A stretch of DNA of 5,571 nucleotides from an uncultured Clostridia bacterium (lineage in GTDB: Bacteria > Bacillota > Clostridia > Christensenellales > CAG-138): the NCBI GenBank assembly GCA_947304365.1, contig CAMZAY010000087.1, forward strand, positions 1-5,571, read 5' to 3'. Each line of letters opens with the position of its first letter. Positions within the stretch are counted from its first letter, which is position 1. The notes beneath the pieces are model-generated. The model was not told where the DNA came from, made no database searches, and was given only the letters and a program-made list of their open reading frames with translations. Both the position numbers and the translations under genes were made by a program. Of this stretch, positions 1 to 5,571 are shown one piece after another.

Positions 1-10
1 CGTGCCCGAA

Positions 11-379
11 TCATAATTTGGTTTTAGGTCTGAATATCAAAGCGAATATGTAACCGAATGCGATCGCTGCGGTGATTCCCGCGGCGGTCGCTTTTATTCC
101 GCCCGTCAAAGCGCCGAGTAAGCCGCTCTCCTTTGCTCCCTCGATCGCGCCCTTGCCAAGCGCGTAACCGAAACCGGTCAAGGGTACGGTAGCGCCGGCT
201 CCGCCGATATCGACGATGGGCTGATACAGTCCGAGCCCCGTCAGTATTACGCCTGATGTGACGAACAGAACGAGTATCCTTGCAGGGGTGAATCTTGTAA
301 GGCTGATCAGGAGCTGTCCCACCGTGCAGATCGCCCCGCCGATCAGGAAAGCAAAAACGTAATCCGTAAACGAGCTCAT
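11..379 (-). CDS. spoVAE: Stage V sporulation protein AE (SpoVAE, SpoVAEb type)
   Basis: This is a small integral membrane protein of the forespore inner membrane and part of the SpoVA channel for dipicolinic acid uptake and release. The product is 122 residues, typical of SpoVAEb (about 116-120). It has hydrophobic segments at about 6-27, 33-53 and 97-116, and a Gly-rich middle. The signature segments FLIGGAICTVGQLL (11-24), TPARILVLFVTSGVIL (31-46), GAGATVPLTGFGYALGKG (60-77) and LLGALTGG (87-94) match SpoVAEb. The related SpoVAC is longer (about 150) with a cytoplasmic N-terminal extension, so SpoVAC is less likely. The ATG at 379 overlaps the spoVAD TGA. The stop lies at 11-13, only 10 nt from the window edge. 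Another ATG overlaps that stop (12-14) but has no visible ribosome site, so whether a further spoVA gene follows cannot be decided. Confidence 0.96.
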   Translation of the reverse strand: MSSFTDYVFAFLIGGAICTVGQLLISLTRFTPARILVLFVTSGVILTGLGLYQPIVDIGGAGATVPLTGFGYALGKGAIEGAKESGLLGALTGGIKATAAGITAAIAFGYIFALIFRPKTKL

Positions 380-1410
380 ACGGCCCTCCTTTCGATCACG
401 GCGGCGTGCGCGATAGAAGGTATGCTTTCACCCTGGAGGCTTGAGAGAGGGCTTAAAAGCGCTCCTGTTGCAACAAACAGAACCCTCTCGATCTCGCCTT
501 CTTCAAGAGCGGGCAGTATCGTGGATGAAAGCACGGCAGCGCAGCAGCCGCAGCCGCTTCCGCCGCAGATGACTTTCTGATCTTTTGAGTAGATCATTTT
601 GCCGCAGTCAAGATGATTATGGCTCACGTCATACCCCTTACCTTTGCAAAGCTCGTAAAGCATCTCGCTTCCGAATGAACCGAGATCGCCCGTGATTATC
701 CTGTCATAGCAGTCCGGTTCGAGTTTATTCTCTGTCAAGTGAGCGCAGATAGTCGAGGCGGCGGCGGGCGCCATCGCAGCTCCCATATTGCTCGCGTCGG
801 TAACGCCGTAATCGCAAACGCGCCCTATGGTCCCTCCCGTGATCCTTATCTTACCGAATATCCCATCCACAGCTTCTTCGGACGAAGCGACCGCAACAGC
901 GCCGGCGCCTGTAACGGTCCTCTGCGCAGTGGGAGGCGACTGAGTGCCCATCTCCAACGGGTAGCGGAATTCTCTTTCCGATGATGAAAAATGACTGCTC
1001 GCGCCGCATACCGCCAAGCTGGAGAAGCCCCCGTCGGTGAGCATCGCCGTTGTGATAAGGCTTTCCGCCATCGTGGAACATGCGCCGTACACACCGATAA
1101 AAGGGGACCTAAGTTCCCTTGCGGCAAATCCGGCTGCGATTATCTGGCTTAACAGATCGCCGCCCATAAAGAAATCGATATCCTTCGGCTCCTTATTGAT
1201 CTTTGCGAGCGAAAGGCGCACGGCGCTTTCGAGCATCCTGCTCTCCGCCTGTTCCCAGCTTTCAAGGCCGATCGTATCGTCCTTGTAAACCGTGTCGAAC
1301 AGATCTCCGAGCGGCCCTTCCCCCTCCTTCGGCCCAACGAACGACGCCGATGAAACGATCCTCGGCGCAGACGGCAGGATAAACGACTGCATACCTATCT
1401 TTTTGCTCAT
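376..1410 (-). CDS. spoVAD: Stage V sporulation protein AD (SpoVAD), DPA-binding
   Basis: SpoVAD is the soluble, thiolase-fold component of the SpoVA complex. It binds dipicolinic acid and helps load it into the forespore from the mother cell. The product is 344 residues, close to the usual ~338. Hallmarks: SASFVGPKEGEGPLGDLFD at 21-39; FFMGGDLLSQI at 80-90; GVYGACSTMAES at 106-117, with Cys111 at the position of the thiolase nucleophile; SSHFSSSEREFRYPLE at 138-153; the PPTAQRTVTGAGA segment at 159-171; ITGDLGSFG at 239-247; and the Gly/Cys-rich CGGSGCGCCAAV near 282-293. Work on B. subtilis SpoVAD implicated the equivalent Asp and Cys of the GGD and GACS motifs in DPA binding, and both are kept. 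The ATG at 1410 gives the standard N-terminus. The gene overlaps spoVAE by 4 nt. Unusually, it is the first gene of its unit, with no spoVAC directly upstream. Forespore-specific expression is expected from the family. Confidence 0.97.
   Translation of the reverse strand: MSKKIGMQSFILPSAPRIVSSASFVGPKEGEGPLGDLFDTVYKDDTIGLESWEQAESRMLESAVRLSLAKINKEPKDIDFFMGGDLLSQIIAAGFAARELRSPFIGVYGACSTMAESLITTAMLTDGGFSSLAVCGASSHFSSSEREFRYPLEMGTQSPPTAQRTVTGAGAVAVASSEEAVDGIFGKIRITGGTIGRVCDYGVTDASNMGAAMAPAAASTICAHLTENKLEPDCYDRIITGDLGSFGSEMLYELCKGKGYDVSHNHLDCGKMIYSKDQKVICGGSGCGCCAAVLSSTILPALEEGEIERVLFVATGALLSPLSSLQGESIPSIAHAAVIERRAV
384..391 (-). promoter_or_regulatory. Ribosome binding site for spoVAE inside the end of spoVAD
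   Basis: The minus strand reads AAGGAGGG, with 5 nt between the AGGAGG core and the ATG at 379. It is much stronger than the spoVAD site (ACGAGG, 10-nt spacer). Together with the ATGA overlap, this points to coupled and possibly higher translation of the membrane subunit. Confidence 0.8.
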
Positions 1411-1475
1411 GTGATCTATACCTCGTTAAAAGATTACTTCGATTCATATTTTTTGCCGGAAGGTATTTTTTATGT
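1411..1475 (-). other. Non-coding leader of the spoVAD-spoVAE unit
   Basis: These 65 bases lie between the terminator and the spoVAD start and must hold the promoter if spoVAD begins its own transcript. The leader is AT-rich and contains a weak ribosome site ACGAGG (1421-1426), 10 nt before the ATG. SpoVA operons of B. subtilis use the forespore factor sigma-G. I could not find a convincing pair of sigma-G, sigma-F or sigma-A boxes at correct spacing, so the promoter is inferred from position only. Confidence 0.4.
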
Positions 1476-1504
1476 AAAAAAGCCCCGCTTTAAAAAGCGG
1501 AGCC
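1476..1504 (-). terminator. Rho-independent terminator after the aldolase gene
   Basis: On the minus strand GGCTCCGCTTT pairs with AAAGCGGGGCT, giving about 10 usable pairs including two G-U, closed by a tight loop of about 4 nt. A run of Ts (1481 down to 1476) follows at once. It begins 17 nt after the aldolase TAG. There is no T-run on the other side, so it works in one direction. It separates the hslV-to-aldolase unit from spoVAD. Confidence 0.9.
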
Positions 1505-1520
1505 GTGATAACAGATAAGA

Positions 1521-2156
1521 CTATTGTATTTTTGAAATGAACGCCCGTGCGAGAGATCGTATCGTTTCCAGATCGCCGTTTTTGACCGCGGCGACGTTGT
1601 AGATCCCGCTGCTTATCCCGAAAGCGACAGCCCCGGCTTTAAGGAACGCTTCGATATTATCAGGCGTTATCCCTGCGACAGCGGCCATCGGGATGTGCCC
1701 GAGAGGCGCACGAAGCGCTTTGAAGTAATCGACGCCGAGAACGCCCGCCGGGAATACCTTAACGATATCCGCGCCAAAGGAATAAGCCGAAACGATCTCG
1801 CTCGGCGTCATGGCGCCGGGTATCGATATCATTCCGAGGCGCTTGGTCTCTTCGATCACCGCTTTATCCGTATTGGGCGAAATGATAAATCCCGCTCCGG
1901 AATCACAAGCCAAACGGACCTGCTCAACGGTCAAGACGGTGCCTGCGCCGACTATACTGTCTTTCGGCAGCTTTTCGATAAGCTGCGAGATGCTTTCGGC
2001 AGTGTGCTCAACGCCTTTTTCCTGCTCGAAGGTTACTTCGAATGCGCGTATTCCGCAGTCGTAAAGAGCGAGAGAAGCGGGAATGAGCTCCTCCGCGGTG
2101 AACCCGCGCGAGATGGCGATTATCCTGGTATCCTTTATCAGCTTCAGCGTATCCAT
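1521..2156 (-). CDS. eda: KDPG/KHG aldolase family protein (Eda-like), substrate uncertain
   Basis: This is a class I (Schiff-base) TIM-barrel aldolase of the KDPG/4-hydroxy-2-oxoglutarate family, which splits 2-keto-3-deoxy sugar acids or 4-hydroxy-2-oxoglutarate to pyruvate plus an aldehyde. The product is 211 residues, the family's normal length. Seen in order: ISRG at 15-18; FEVTFEQ with the likely general-base Glu40; GAGTVLT with Thr73; IISPNTD at 91-97; SIPGAMTPSE at 111-120; IVKVFPAG with the Schiff-base Lys133; VAGITPDN at 160-167; and GISSGIY. Against E. coli Eda, Arg49 of the LEVTLR motif is Glu44 here, and the TGG of PTGGI is Val-Ala-Gly. Catalysis looks intact but substrate preference may differ, so the symbol marks the family only. 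The gene follows trmL with a 1-nt gap and has AAAGGA 10 nt before its ATG. It is the last gene before the terminator. No sugar-acid kinase or dehydratase gene lies nearby to indicate a pathway. Confidence 0.88.
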   Translation of the reverse strand: MDTLKLIKDTRIIAISRGFTAEELIPASLALYDCGIRAFEVTFEQEKGVEHTAESISQLIEKLPKDSIVGAGTVLTVEQVRLACDSGAGFIISPNTDKAVIEETKRLGMISIPGAMTPSEIVSAYSFGADIVKVFPAGVLGVDYFKALRAPLGHIPMAAVAGITPDNIEAFLKAGAVAFGISSGIYNVAAVKNGDLETIRSLARAFISKIQ

Positions 2157-2157
2157 T

Positions 2158-2619
2158 TCATATCATTCCTTTAAAACCGTTTTGCCTGAACGCTTCATAA
2201 ACAACAACAGCGACGGAATTCGACAGATTCAGGGATCTCTCGTTCGGACGCATGGGGATCCTTGCGGTCTGCCCCGGGTGTGAAGATAGCAGACGTTCGC
2301 CAAGCCCGGCTGTCTCTTTGCCGAAAACGAGGAAATCGCCCTCCTTGAATTCGATATCGGCGTAGCTCCTTTCGGCGTGCGTCGAGAAAAGATAGAAATT
2401 CGCCCGCGGATTGTTCCGTTCCACTTCTTCAAAACTGTCGTAATAAAATATCTCGAGATCCTTCCAGTAATCAAGGCCTGCTCTTTTCAGCTGTCTGTCG
2501 TCAACCGAAAAGCCGAGCGGACGAACGAGGTGCAGTCTGCACCCCGTTACTGCGCATGTTCTTGAAATGTTACCGGTGTTTTGAGGGATCTCCGGCTCCA
2601 CAAGCACAATGTTGAACAT
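2158..2619 (-). CDS. trmL: TrmL, tRNA (cytidine/uridine-34-2'-O)-methyltransferase
   Basis: This is a SPOUT-family (SpoU/TrmH class) methyltransferase that uses S-adenosylmethionine to 2'-O-methylate the wobble base of tRNA-Leu in the cytoplasm. The product is 153 residues, matching the short stand-alone TrmL/CspR family (about 155-160). Motifs seen: EPEIPQNTGNISR at 8-20; RPLGFSVDD and KRAGLDYW at 33-52; the SAM-knot motifs FGKETAGL at 99-106 and IPMRPNERSLNLSNSVAV at 121-138, followed by YEAFRQ. The ATG at 2619 is chosen because MFNIVLVEPEIPQ aligns with E. coli and B. subtilis starts. A TTG two codons upstream (2625) is possible but not needed. The start overlaps the TAA of the upstream gene as TAATG and has no good Shine-Dalgarno sequence, so it probably depends on re-initiation by terminating ribosomes. 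No key motif is missing. Confidence 0.95.
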   Translation of the reverse strand: MFNIVLVEPEIPQNTGNISRTCAVTGCRLHLVRPLGFSVDDRQLKRAGLDYWKDLEIFYYDSFEEVERNNPRANFYLFSTHAERSYADIEFKEGDFLVFGKETAGLGERLLSSHPGQTARIPMRPNERSLNLSNSVAVVVYEAFRQNGFKGMI

Positions 2620-3629
2620 TACCAATACTTGATGCCTTTGTAGAAATTAACGCCGTTGATGGTCGTGTAATACTGTGTGAAATCCTCATACGGGTGCCAG
2701 ACAATGCCAAGGTAGGCGGCCCTGAAGAAGAATACGGTCTTCGGCATGGTAGCGCCGTGCTCCGAGAATACGTAGCGTGCGGCGGTCAATGTTTTTTGAT
2801 TCGGCTCGTAGCCTTCGAGCTGTGCTTCGGTGCAGAACTGATTGTGCTGGAAAAGCACTCCGCGTACCGTGTTCGGGAAAATGGTGGTCTTGTCGTCAAG
2901 CACCCTGTTTAATATAACGCTCGCGATCGCGCGAAGATCCTCCTGCCCGCCGTAAGGCTGTTCACGCCTTAAATACCTTGCAACGAGTATGATATCATCC
3001 TCCGAGAACTGACCCGGATATACTGTATGATAGGACTCCGGCTTAGGCGTGTTCGTGGGCTTTGCAGTGGGTTTGGCTGTCGGCTTCGCGGTGGGCTTTG
3101 CGGTCGGCTTTGCCGTCGGCTTGGGCGTGGGAGTGGGCTTCGGCGTCGGTGTGGCATACGAGCCGAGCGTAATGAATTCCTCCGCGACGTAGCCGGTCAG
3201 CTCGCCGTACATGACCTGATACCAGCCTTCGAGCTTGCCCGTAATGAATACCTTTTCGCCGAGATTGAGTTTACCGAGTATATCGGATCCGGTACTGGGC
3301 TTTGAACGAAGATTTACGCCGTTTCGATTGATATGCGCCGCCCAATAGCCGACGGATTCCATCGGAACCGGCGACGGAGTCGGCGTCGGGCCCGGAGTGG
3401 GCGCGGGAGTGACGGCTTCTGCGGTTTCGGAAACCGTATTCGGTTCAACGGCAGCCGCAGTCTCCGAATACGCGGGCTCGTCTGTCTGTTTGACAGAATA
3501 CACGGGAACGGGGATATCCACCGCCTCGGCGTCTAATGAAACTCCGCGGTCACGATCGCATGCGGAAGACAAGCCGAGCAGCATGATGAGCATGATTGTA
3601 ACTGATATAAGCTTTTTCATTTGTTGCAT
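2619..3629 (-). CDS. Putative lipoprotein with SH3 domain and SleB/CwlJ-type cell wall hydrolase domain
   Basis: The product is 336 residues and probably acts outside the cytoplasmic membrane. In order it has: a hydrophobic signal at about 5-22; a lipobox-like LSSAC placing the lipidated Cys at 24; an acidic, Pro/Thr-rich region at 30-92 containing a PTPTPSP run; a bacterial SH3 domain at about 97-155 (GVNLRSKPSTGSDILGKL, GWYQVMYGELTGYV), a fold that usually binds peptidoglycan; a PT/PTAK linker at 161-197; and a SleB/CwlJ-like (Hydrolase_2) domain at about 208-336. In that domain VILNRV (238-243), FPNTVRGVLFQ (251-261), NQF and the terminal VNFYKG match the family. Counting back from VILNRV without a gap puts Glu223 (RREQPY) at the catalytic Glu of SleB. 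The family cleaves peptidoglycan and includes spore-cortex lytic enzymes, but a vegetative role is equally possible. The gene follows hslU by 28 nt and its TAA overlaps the trmL start. Residue -3 of the lipobox is Ser, not the usual Leu. Confidence 0.85.
   Translation of the reverse strand: MQQMKKLISVTIMLIMLLGLSSACDRDRGVSLDAEAVDIPVPVYSVKQTDEPAYSETAAAVEPNTVSETAEAVTPAPTPGPTPTPSPVPMESVGYWAAHINRNGVNLRSKPSTGSDILGKLNLGEKVFITGKLEGWYQVMYGELTGYVAEEFITLGSYATPTPKPTPTPKPTAKPTAKPTAKPTAKPTAKPTNTPKPESYHTVYPGQFSEDDIILVARYLRREQPYGGQEDLRAIASVILNRVLDDKTTIFPNTVRGVLFQHNQFCTEAQLEGYEPNQKTLTAARYVFSEHGATMPKTVFFFRAAYLGIVWHPYEDFTQYYTTINGVNFYKGIKYW
3060..3119 (-). repeat. Five tandem 12-nt units encoding PTAK in the lipoprotein linker
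   Basis: Residues 171-190 of the hydrolase are five consecutive PTAK tetrapeptides, flanked by PTPKPTPTPK before and PTNTPKP after. The five 12-nt copies all differ at third codon positions (for example CCGACGGCAAAG, CCCACCGCGAAG and CCGACAGCCAAA). The peptide is therefore conserved while the DNA has drifted, which argues against very recent slippage expansion. Such Pro/Thr/Lys-rich stretches commonly act as extended, wall-spanning linkers between a membrane anchor or SH3 domain and a catalytic domain. Confidence 0.9.
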
Positions 3630-3633
3630 TCAG

Positions 3634-3640
3634 CCTCCTT
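3634..3640 (-). promoter_or_regulatory. Ribosome binding site for the SH3/SleB-like lipoprotein gene
   Basis: The minus strand reads AAGGAGG in the 28-nt gap after hslU. The spacer is 4 nt to the ATG at 3629 (MQQMKK) and 13 nt to the second ATG at 3620 (MKK). The first is favoured, though 4 nt is short and initiation at 3620 would give an equally good signal peptide three residues shorter. Confidence 0.7.
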
Positions 3641-3657
3641 CCACATATGATTATACA

Positions 3658-5055
3658 TCAAACAATGTATTTATTCAAGTCTTCGCTGGTTTTTTGGATA
3701 TTAAGGCGGGATTCGACGTAATTCCTGTCAATGACAACGTCTATCATCGGATGATCGCCGGTGGCGTTGAAGGAGATATCGTCGAGCAGGTTTTCGATGA
3801 TCGTGTGCAGTCTCCTCGCGCCGATATTCTCGCTCGTCTCATTTGCACGGAACGCTGCTTCTGCGATCGCGCGCTTCGCTTCGTCGTCGATCTTAAGACG
3901 TACATTATCCGTTTCGAGCAGCGCCTCATACTGCTTTATGACGGCGTTTTCTGGCTGAGTAAGTATCCTTTCGTAATCCTCTACTGTGAGAGCGTTGAGC
4001 TTTACGCGGATGGGGAACCTTCCCTGAAGCTCGGGGATAAGATCGCTCACCTTGGATACGTGGAATGCGCCCGCGGCGATGAAGAGCATATAATCGGTCT
4101 TTACCGGGCCGTATTTGGTGTTCACGGTGCTTCCCTCGACTATGGGAAGAATATCCCTCTGCACGCCCTCGCGCGAGACGTCCGCCCCTGATACTGCGCC
4201 GGAAGCGGCTATCTTATCGATCTCGTCAATGAAAATGATGCCGTCCTGCTCGGCGCGTTCGATCGCGCGGTCGATGACCTCGTCCATATCGATCAGCTTA
4301 TCCGATTCTTCGGCGACGAGTATCCTTCGCGCTTCGGAAACAGGGACCTTCCTCTGCTTCTTTCTCTTCGGGAGCATCCCGCCGAACATCTCGTTGAGAT
4401 TGAGATCGATTCCCATCGCGAGCATCGCGTCGTTGCCGCTTGCGGATTCGGTCACTTCAACGTTTACTATCTCATTTTCGAGAGCGCCCTTCCTCAGCGC
4501 TTCGAGCACCGATTCGCGCTTGGACTTCCTCTTCTGCTTTTCCTCCTCCGTGAGCTCGGGAGCTTTTACGGAATTATCGTTGGGGTTGAGCAGCATTTGA
4601 AGACCGAACAGCGTAGCCGCCTTGCTTGCCTTTTTTGCCGCTTCCGGATCCTCGCATAATATGTCGACGAGCCTCTGCTCCGCTGCGGCTTCCGCCATCA
4701 TGTGTACGCGCTCGTACTCCGACTGCTTGCAAAGGCGGATGGAAGCCTCCACAAGGTCGCGTACCATCGAATCGACGTCCCTGCCGACGTAGCCGACCTC
4801 GGTGAATTTGGTCGCCTCGACCTTAACGAAAGGCGCGTCGACGAGCTTTGCAAGCCTTCTTGATATCTCAGTCTTGCCGACGCCGGTCGGTCCCATCATG
4901 ATTATGTTTTTCGGCGTGATCTCTTCGCGAAGCTCAAGAGGTAGCCTTGAACGGCGATAACGGTTGCGCAGGGCTATCGCGACGGAGCGCTTTGCTTCAT
5001 CCTGACCGATTATGTAACGGTCGAGCTGTTCCACGATCTGTTTGGGAGTTAGCAT
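3658..5055 (-). CDS. hslU: HslU (ClpY) AAA+ unfoldase of the HslUV protease
   Basis: This is the ATPase subunit that recognises and unfolds proteins and threads them into HslV. The product is 465 residues, close to B. subtilis ClpY (about 467) and slightly longer than E. coli HslU (443). Visible motifs are: N-terminal LTPKQIVEQLDRYIIGQ; Walker A GPTGVGKT at 55-62; pore loop GYVG at 88-91; an inserted I-domain at about 110-245 with a charged Lys/Glu-rich stretch at 167-185; Walker B IIFIDEID at 273-280; ELQGRFPIR at 342-350 with the likely arginine finger R346; and the sensor-2 motif GARR at 412-415. The C-terminus, EDLNKYIV, resembles the family tail that docks into HslV and activates it. The ATG at 5055 is chosen because it begins the conserved MLTPKQIVEQ and has an excellent ribosome site. 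An in-frame extension to 5331 only reads hslV in the wrong frame. All key residues appear intact. Confidence 0.98.
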   Translation of the reverse strand: MLTPKQIVEQLDRYIIGQDEAKRSVAIALRNRYRRSRLPLELREEITPKNIIMMGPTGVGKTEISRRLAKLVDAPFVKVEATKFTEVGYVGRDVDSMVRDLVEASIRLCKQSEYERVHMMAEAAAEQRLVDILCEDPEAAKKASKAATLFGLQMLLNPNDNSVKAPELTEEEKQKRKSKRESVLEALRKGALENEIVNVEVTESASGNDAMLAMGIDLNLNEMFGGMLPKRKKQRKVPVSEARRILVAEESDKLIDMDEVIDRAIERAEQDGIIFIDEIDKIAASGAVSGADVSREGVQRDILPIVEGSTVNTKYGPVKTDYMLFIAAGAFHVSKVSDLIPELQGRFPIRVKLNALTVEDYERILTQPENAVIKQYEALLETDNVRLKIDDEAKRAIAEAAFRANETSENIGARRLHTIIENLLDDISFNATGDHPMIDVVIDRNYVESRLNIQKTSEDLNKYIV

Positions 5056-5057
5056 CG

Positions 5058-5571
5058 TCACACCTCCTCTACCGTCACGTTGTTGTTGGTGTAAACGCAG
5101 ATATCCGACGCGATGAGTATCGCTTTCCTTGCGATCTCGTTCGCTGAGAGATCGGTATTCTGCTTCAGCGCCCTTGCCGCAGCAAGCGCGTACATTCCGC
5201 CGGAGCCTATCGCGGCGATACCGTCGTCGGGATAAATGACCTCGCCGGTGCCGGAAACGATCAAAAGCTCGTCCTTGTCGGCGCAGATGAGAAGCGCCTG
5301 GAGCTGACGCATGACCTTGTCGTTTCGCCAATCCTGCGCAAGAGCGACAGCGGCGCGTGAAAGTCTGCCGCCGAACTGCTCGAGCTTGCTCTCAAAGCGG
5401 TCGCAAAGCGTGAATGCGTCCGCTACCGAACCGGCGAAACCGACAACGACATTGCCGTTATAGATCCTTCTGACCTTTTTTGCGGTATGCTTCATTATGG
5501 TATTTTCGCCAAGCGTTACCTGACCGTCGCCCGCAATGGCGCAGCCGGTTTCGCTCTTAACGGCGACTATG
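5058..5571 (-). CDS. hslV: HslV (ClpQ) peptidase subunit of the HslUV protease, 5' end cut by window edge
   Basis: This is the proteolytic subunit of the cytoplasmic two-part HslUV protease, a proteasome-beta-like N-terminal-nucleophile hydrolase that forms a double hexameric ring and degrades substrates unfolded by HslU. The window holds 170 full codons plus one base of another. Reading from the edge gives IVAVKSETGCAIAGDGQV, which aligns with E. coli HslV from its third mature residue. The catalytic Thr1 therefore lies just outside. On E. coli mature numbering Asp17 (AGDGQ) and Lys33 (TAKKV) are present, followed by GFAGSVADAF, VSGTGEV, the AIGSGG loop and ICVYTNN near the C-terminus. Family length is about 175-180 residues, so only a few residues are missing. 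The open frame continues beyond the first in-window ATG (5495), which is internal. The gene is followed 2 nt later by hslU. Whether the nucleophile is Thr, or Ser as in B. subtilis ClpQ, cannot be seen. Confidence 0.97.
   Translation of the reverse strand, partial: IVAVKSETGCAIAGDGQVTLGENTIMKHTAKKVRRIYNGNVVVGFAGSVADAFTLCDRFESKLEQFGGRLSRAAVALAQDWRNDKVMRQLQALLICADKDELLIVSGTGEVIYPDDGIAAIGSGGMYALAAARALKQNTDLSANEIARKAILIASDICVYTNNNVTVEEV
5061..5069 (-). promoter_or_regulatory. Ribosome binding site fixing the hslU start
   Basis: The minus strand reads GAGGAGGTG here, with 7 nt between the AGGAGG core and the ATG at 5055. The site lies inside the last codons of hslV and abuts its TGA stop (5058-5060). 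This supports the ATG at 5055 over any upstream start and suggests translational coupling of the two subunits. Confidence 0.85.

Noticed and set aside
1..14. ATG overlapping the spoVAE stop as the start of a next gene
   Set aside because: Only four codons are visible and there is no Shine-Dalgarno upstream. The ATGA arrangement alone is too weak.
1411..1475. Possible sigma-F-like -10 (GGCAAAAAAT) or sigma-G-like CATAAAA box before spoVAD
   Set aside because: Each has mismatches and lacks a matching -35 element at the correct distance, so no promoter is called.
1695..2174. A 159-codon plus-strand open frame antisense to the aldolase gene
   Set aside because: It is Arg-rich with no family resemblance and sits wholly opposite a well-supported aldolase with intact motifs.
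2620..2625. TTG start for trmL, two codons upstream
   Set aside because: The ATG at 2619 matches the conserved family N-terminus, and neither start has a good ribosome site.
3060..3149. Plus-strand GC-rich tandem repeat as a CRISPR or regulatory array
   Set aside because: The units are 12 nt in frame, encode PTAK in the lipoprotein linker, and have no spacers.
3397..4191. A 264-codon open frame on the plus strand across the lipoprotein start and the hslU end
   Set aside because: It lies antisense to two confidently identified genes, has no recognisable domain, and crosses their intergenic gap. It is explained by the codon bias of the opposite strand.
4115..4600. A 161-codon plus-strand open frame rich in Ser and Ile
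   Set aside because: It is antisense to the hslU I-domain and Walker B region; its Ser-rich make-up is a by-product of the hslU coding sequence.
5056..5331. A 92-residue N-terminal extension of hslU
   Set aside because: It overlaps hslV in another frame, is Arg-rich nonsense, and the family start MLTPKQIVEQ has a perfect ribosome site at 5061-5069.

Overview
The window looks like chromosome from an endospore-forming Firmicute, most likely an uncultured or little-studied clostridial lineage of moderate GC content. This rests on two spore-specific genes (spoVAD, spoVAE), strong AGGAGG-type ribosome binding sites, a SleB-like wall hydrolase and CspR-like TrmL. Genus cannot be named from the sequence alone. 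All six genes lie on the minus strand, so transcription runs from high to low coordinates. I see no mobile elements, CRISPR arrays, tRNA or rRNA.

Upstream block (5571 down to about 1476): hslV (its 5' end is cut by the window edge), hslU, an SH3/SleB-type lipoprotein, trmL and an eda-family aldolase. They are packed tightly: 2 nt between hslV and hslU, 28 nt between hslU and the lipoprotein gene, a TAATG stop/start overlap into trmL, and 1 nt between trmL and the aldolase. A GC-rich hairpin with a T-run closes the block 17 nt after the aldolase stop. This looks like one transcription unit that starts upstream of the window. HslV and HslU form one ATP-dependent protease. The other three genes (envelope wall lytic enzyme, tRNA wobble methyltransferase, keto-acid aldolase) have no obvious biochemical link to it.

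Downstream block (1475 down to 11): a short leader, then spoVAD and spoVAE with a 4-nt ATGA overlap. Both belong to the SpoVA machinery that moves dipicolinic acid (DPA) into the forespore and out on germination. The usual first partner, spoVAC, is not upstream of spoVAD here; the terminator of the preceding operon occupies that position. The spoVA unit may continue past the low-coordinate edge.

The only notable non-coding stretch is 1411-1520, which holds the terminator and the spoVA leader. I found no wholly new system. The points most worth checking are the missing adjacent spoVAC, the lipid-anchored SH3/SleB-like hydrolase inside an hslVU operon, and an aldolase with changed pocket residues.
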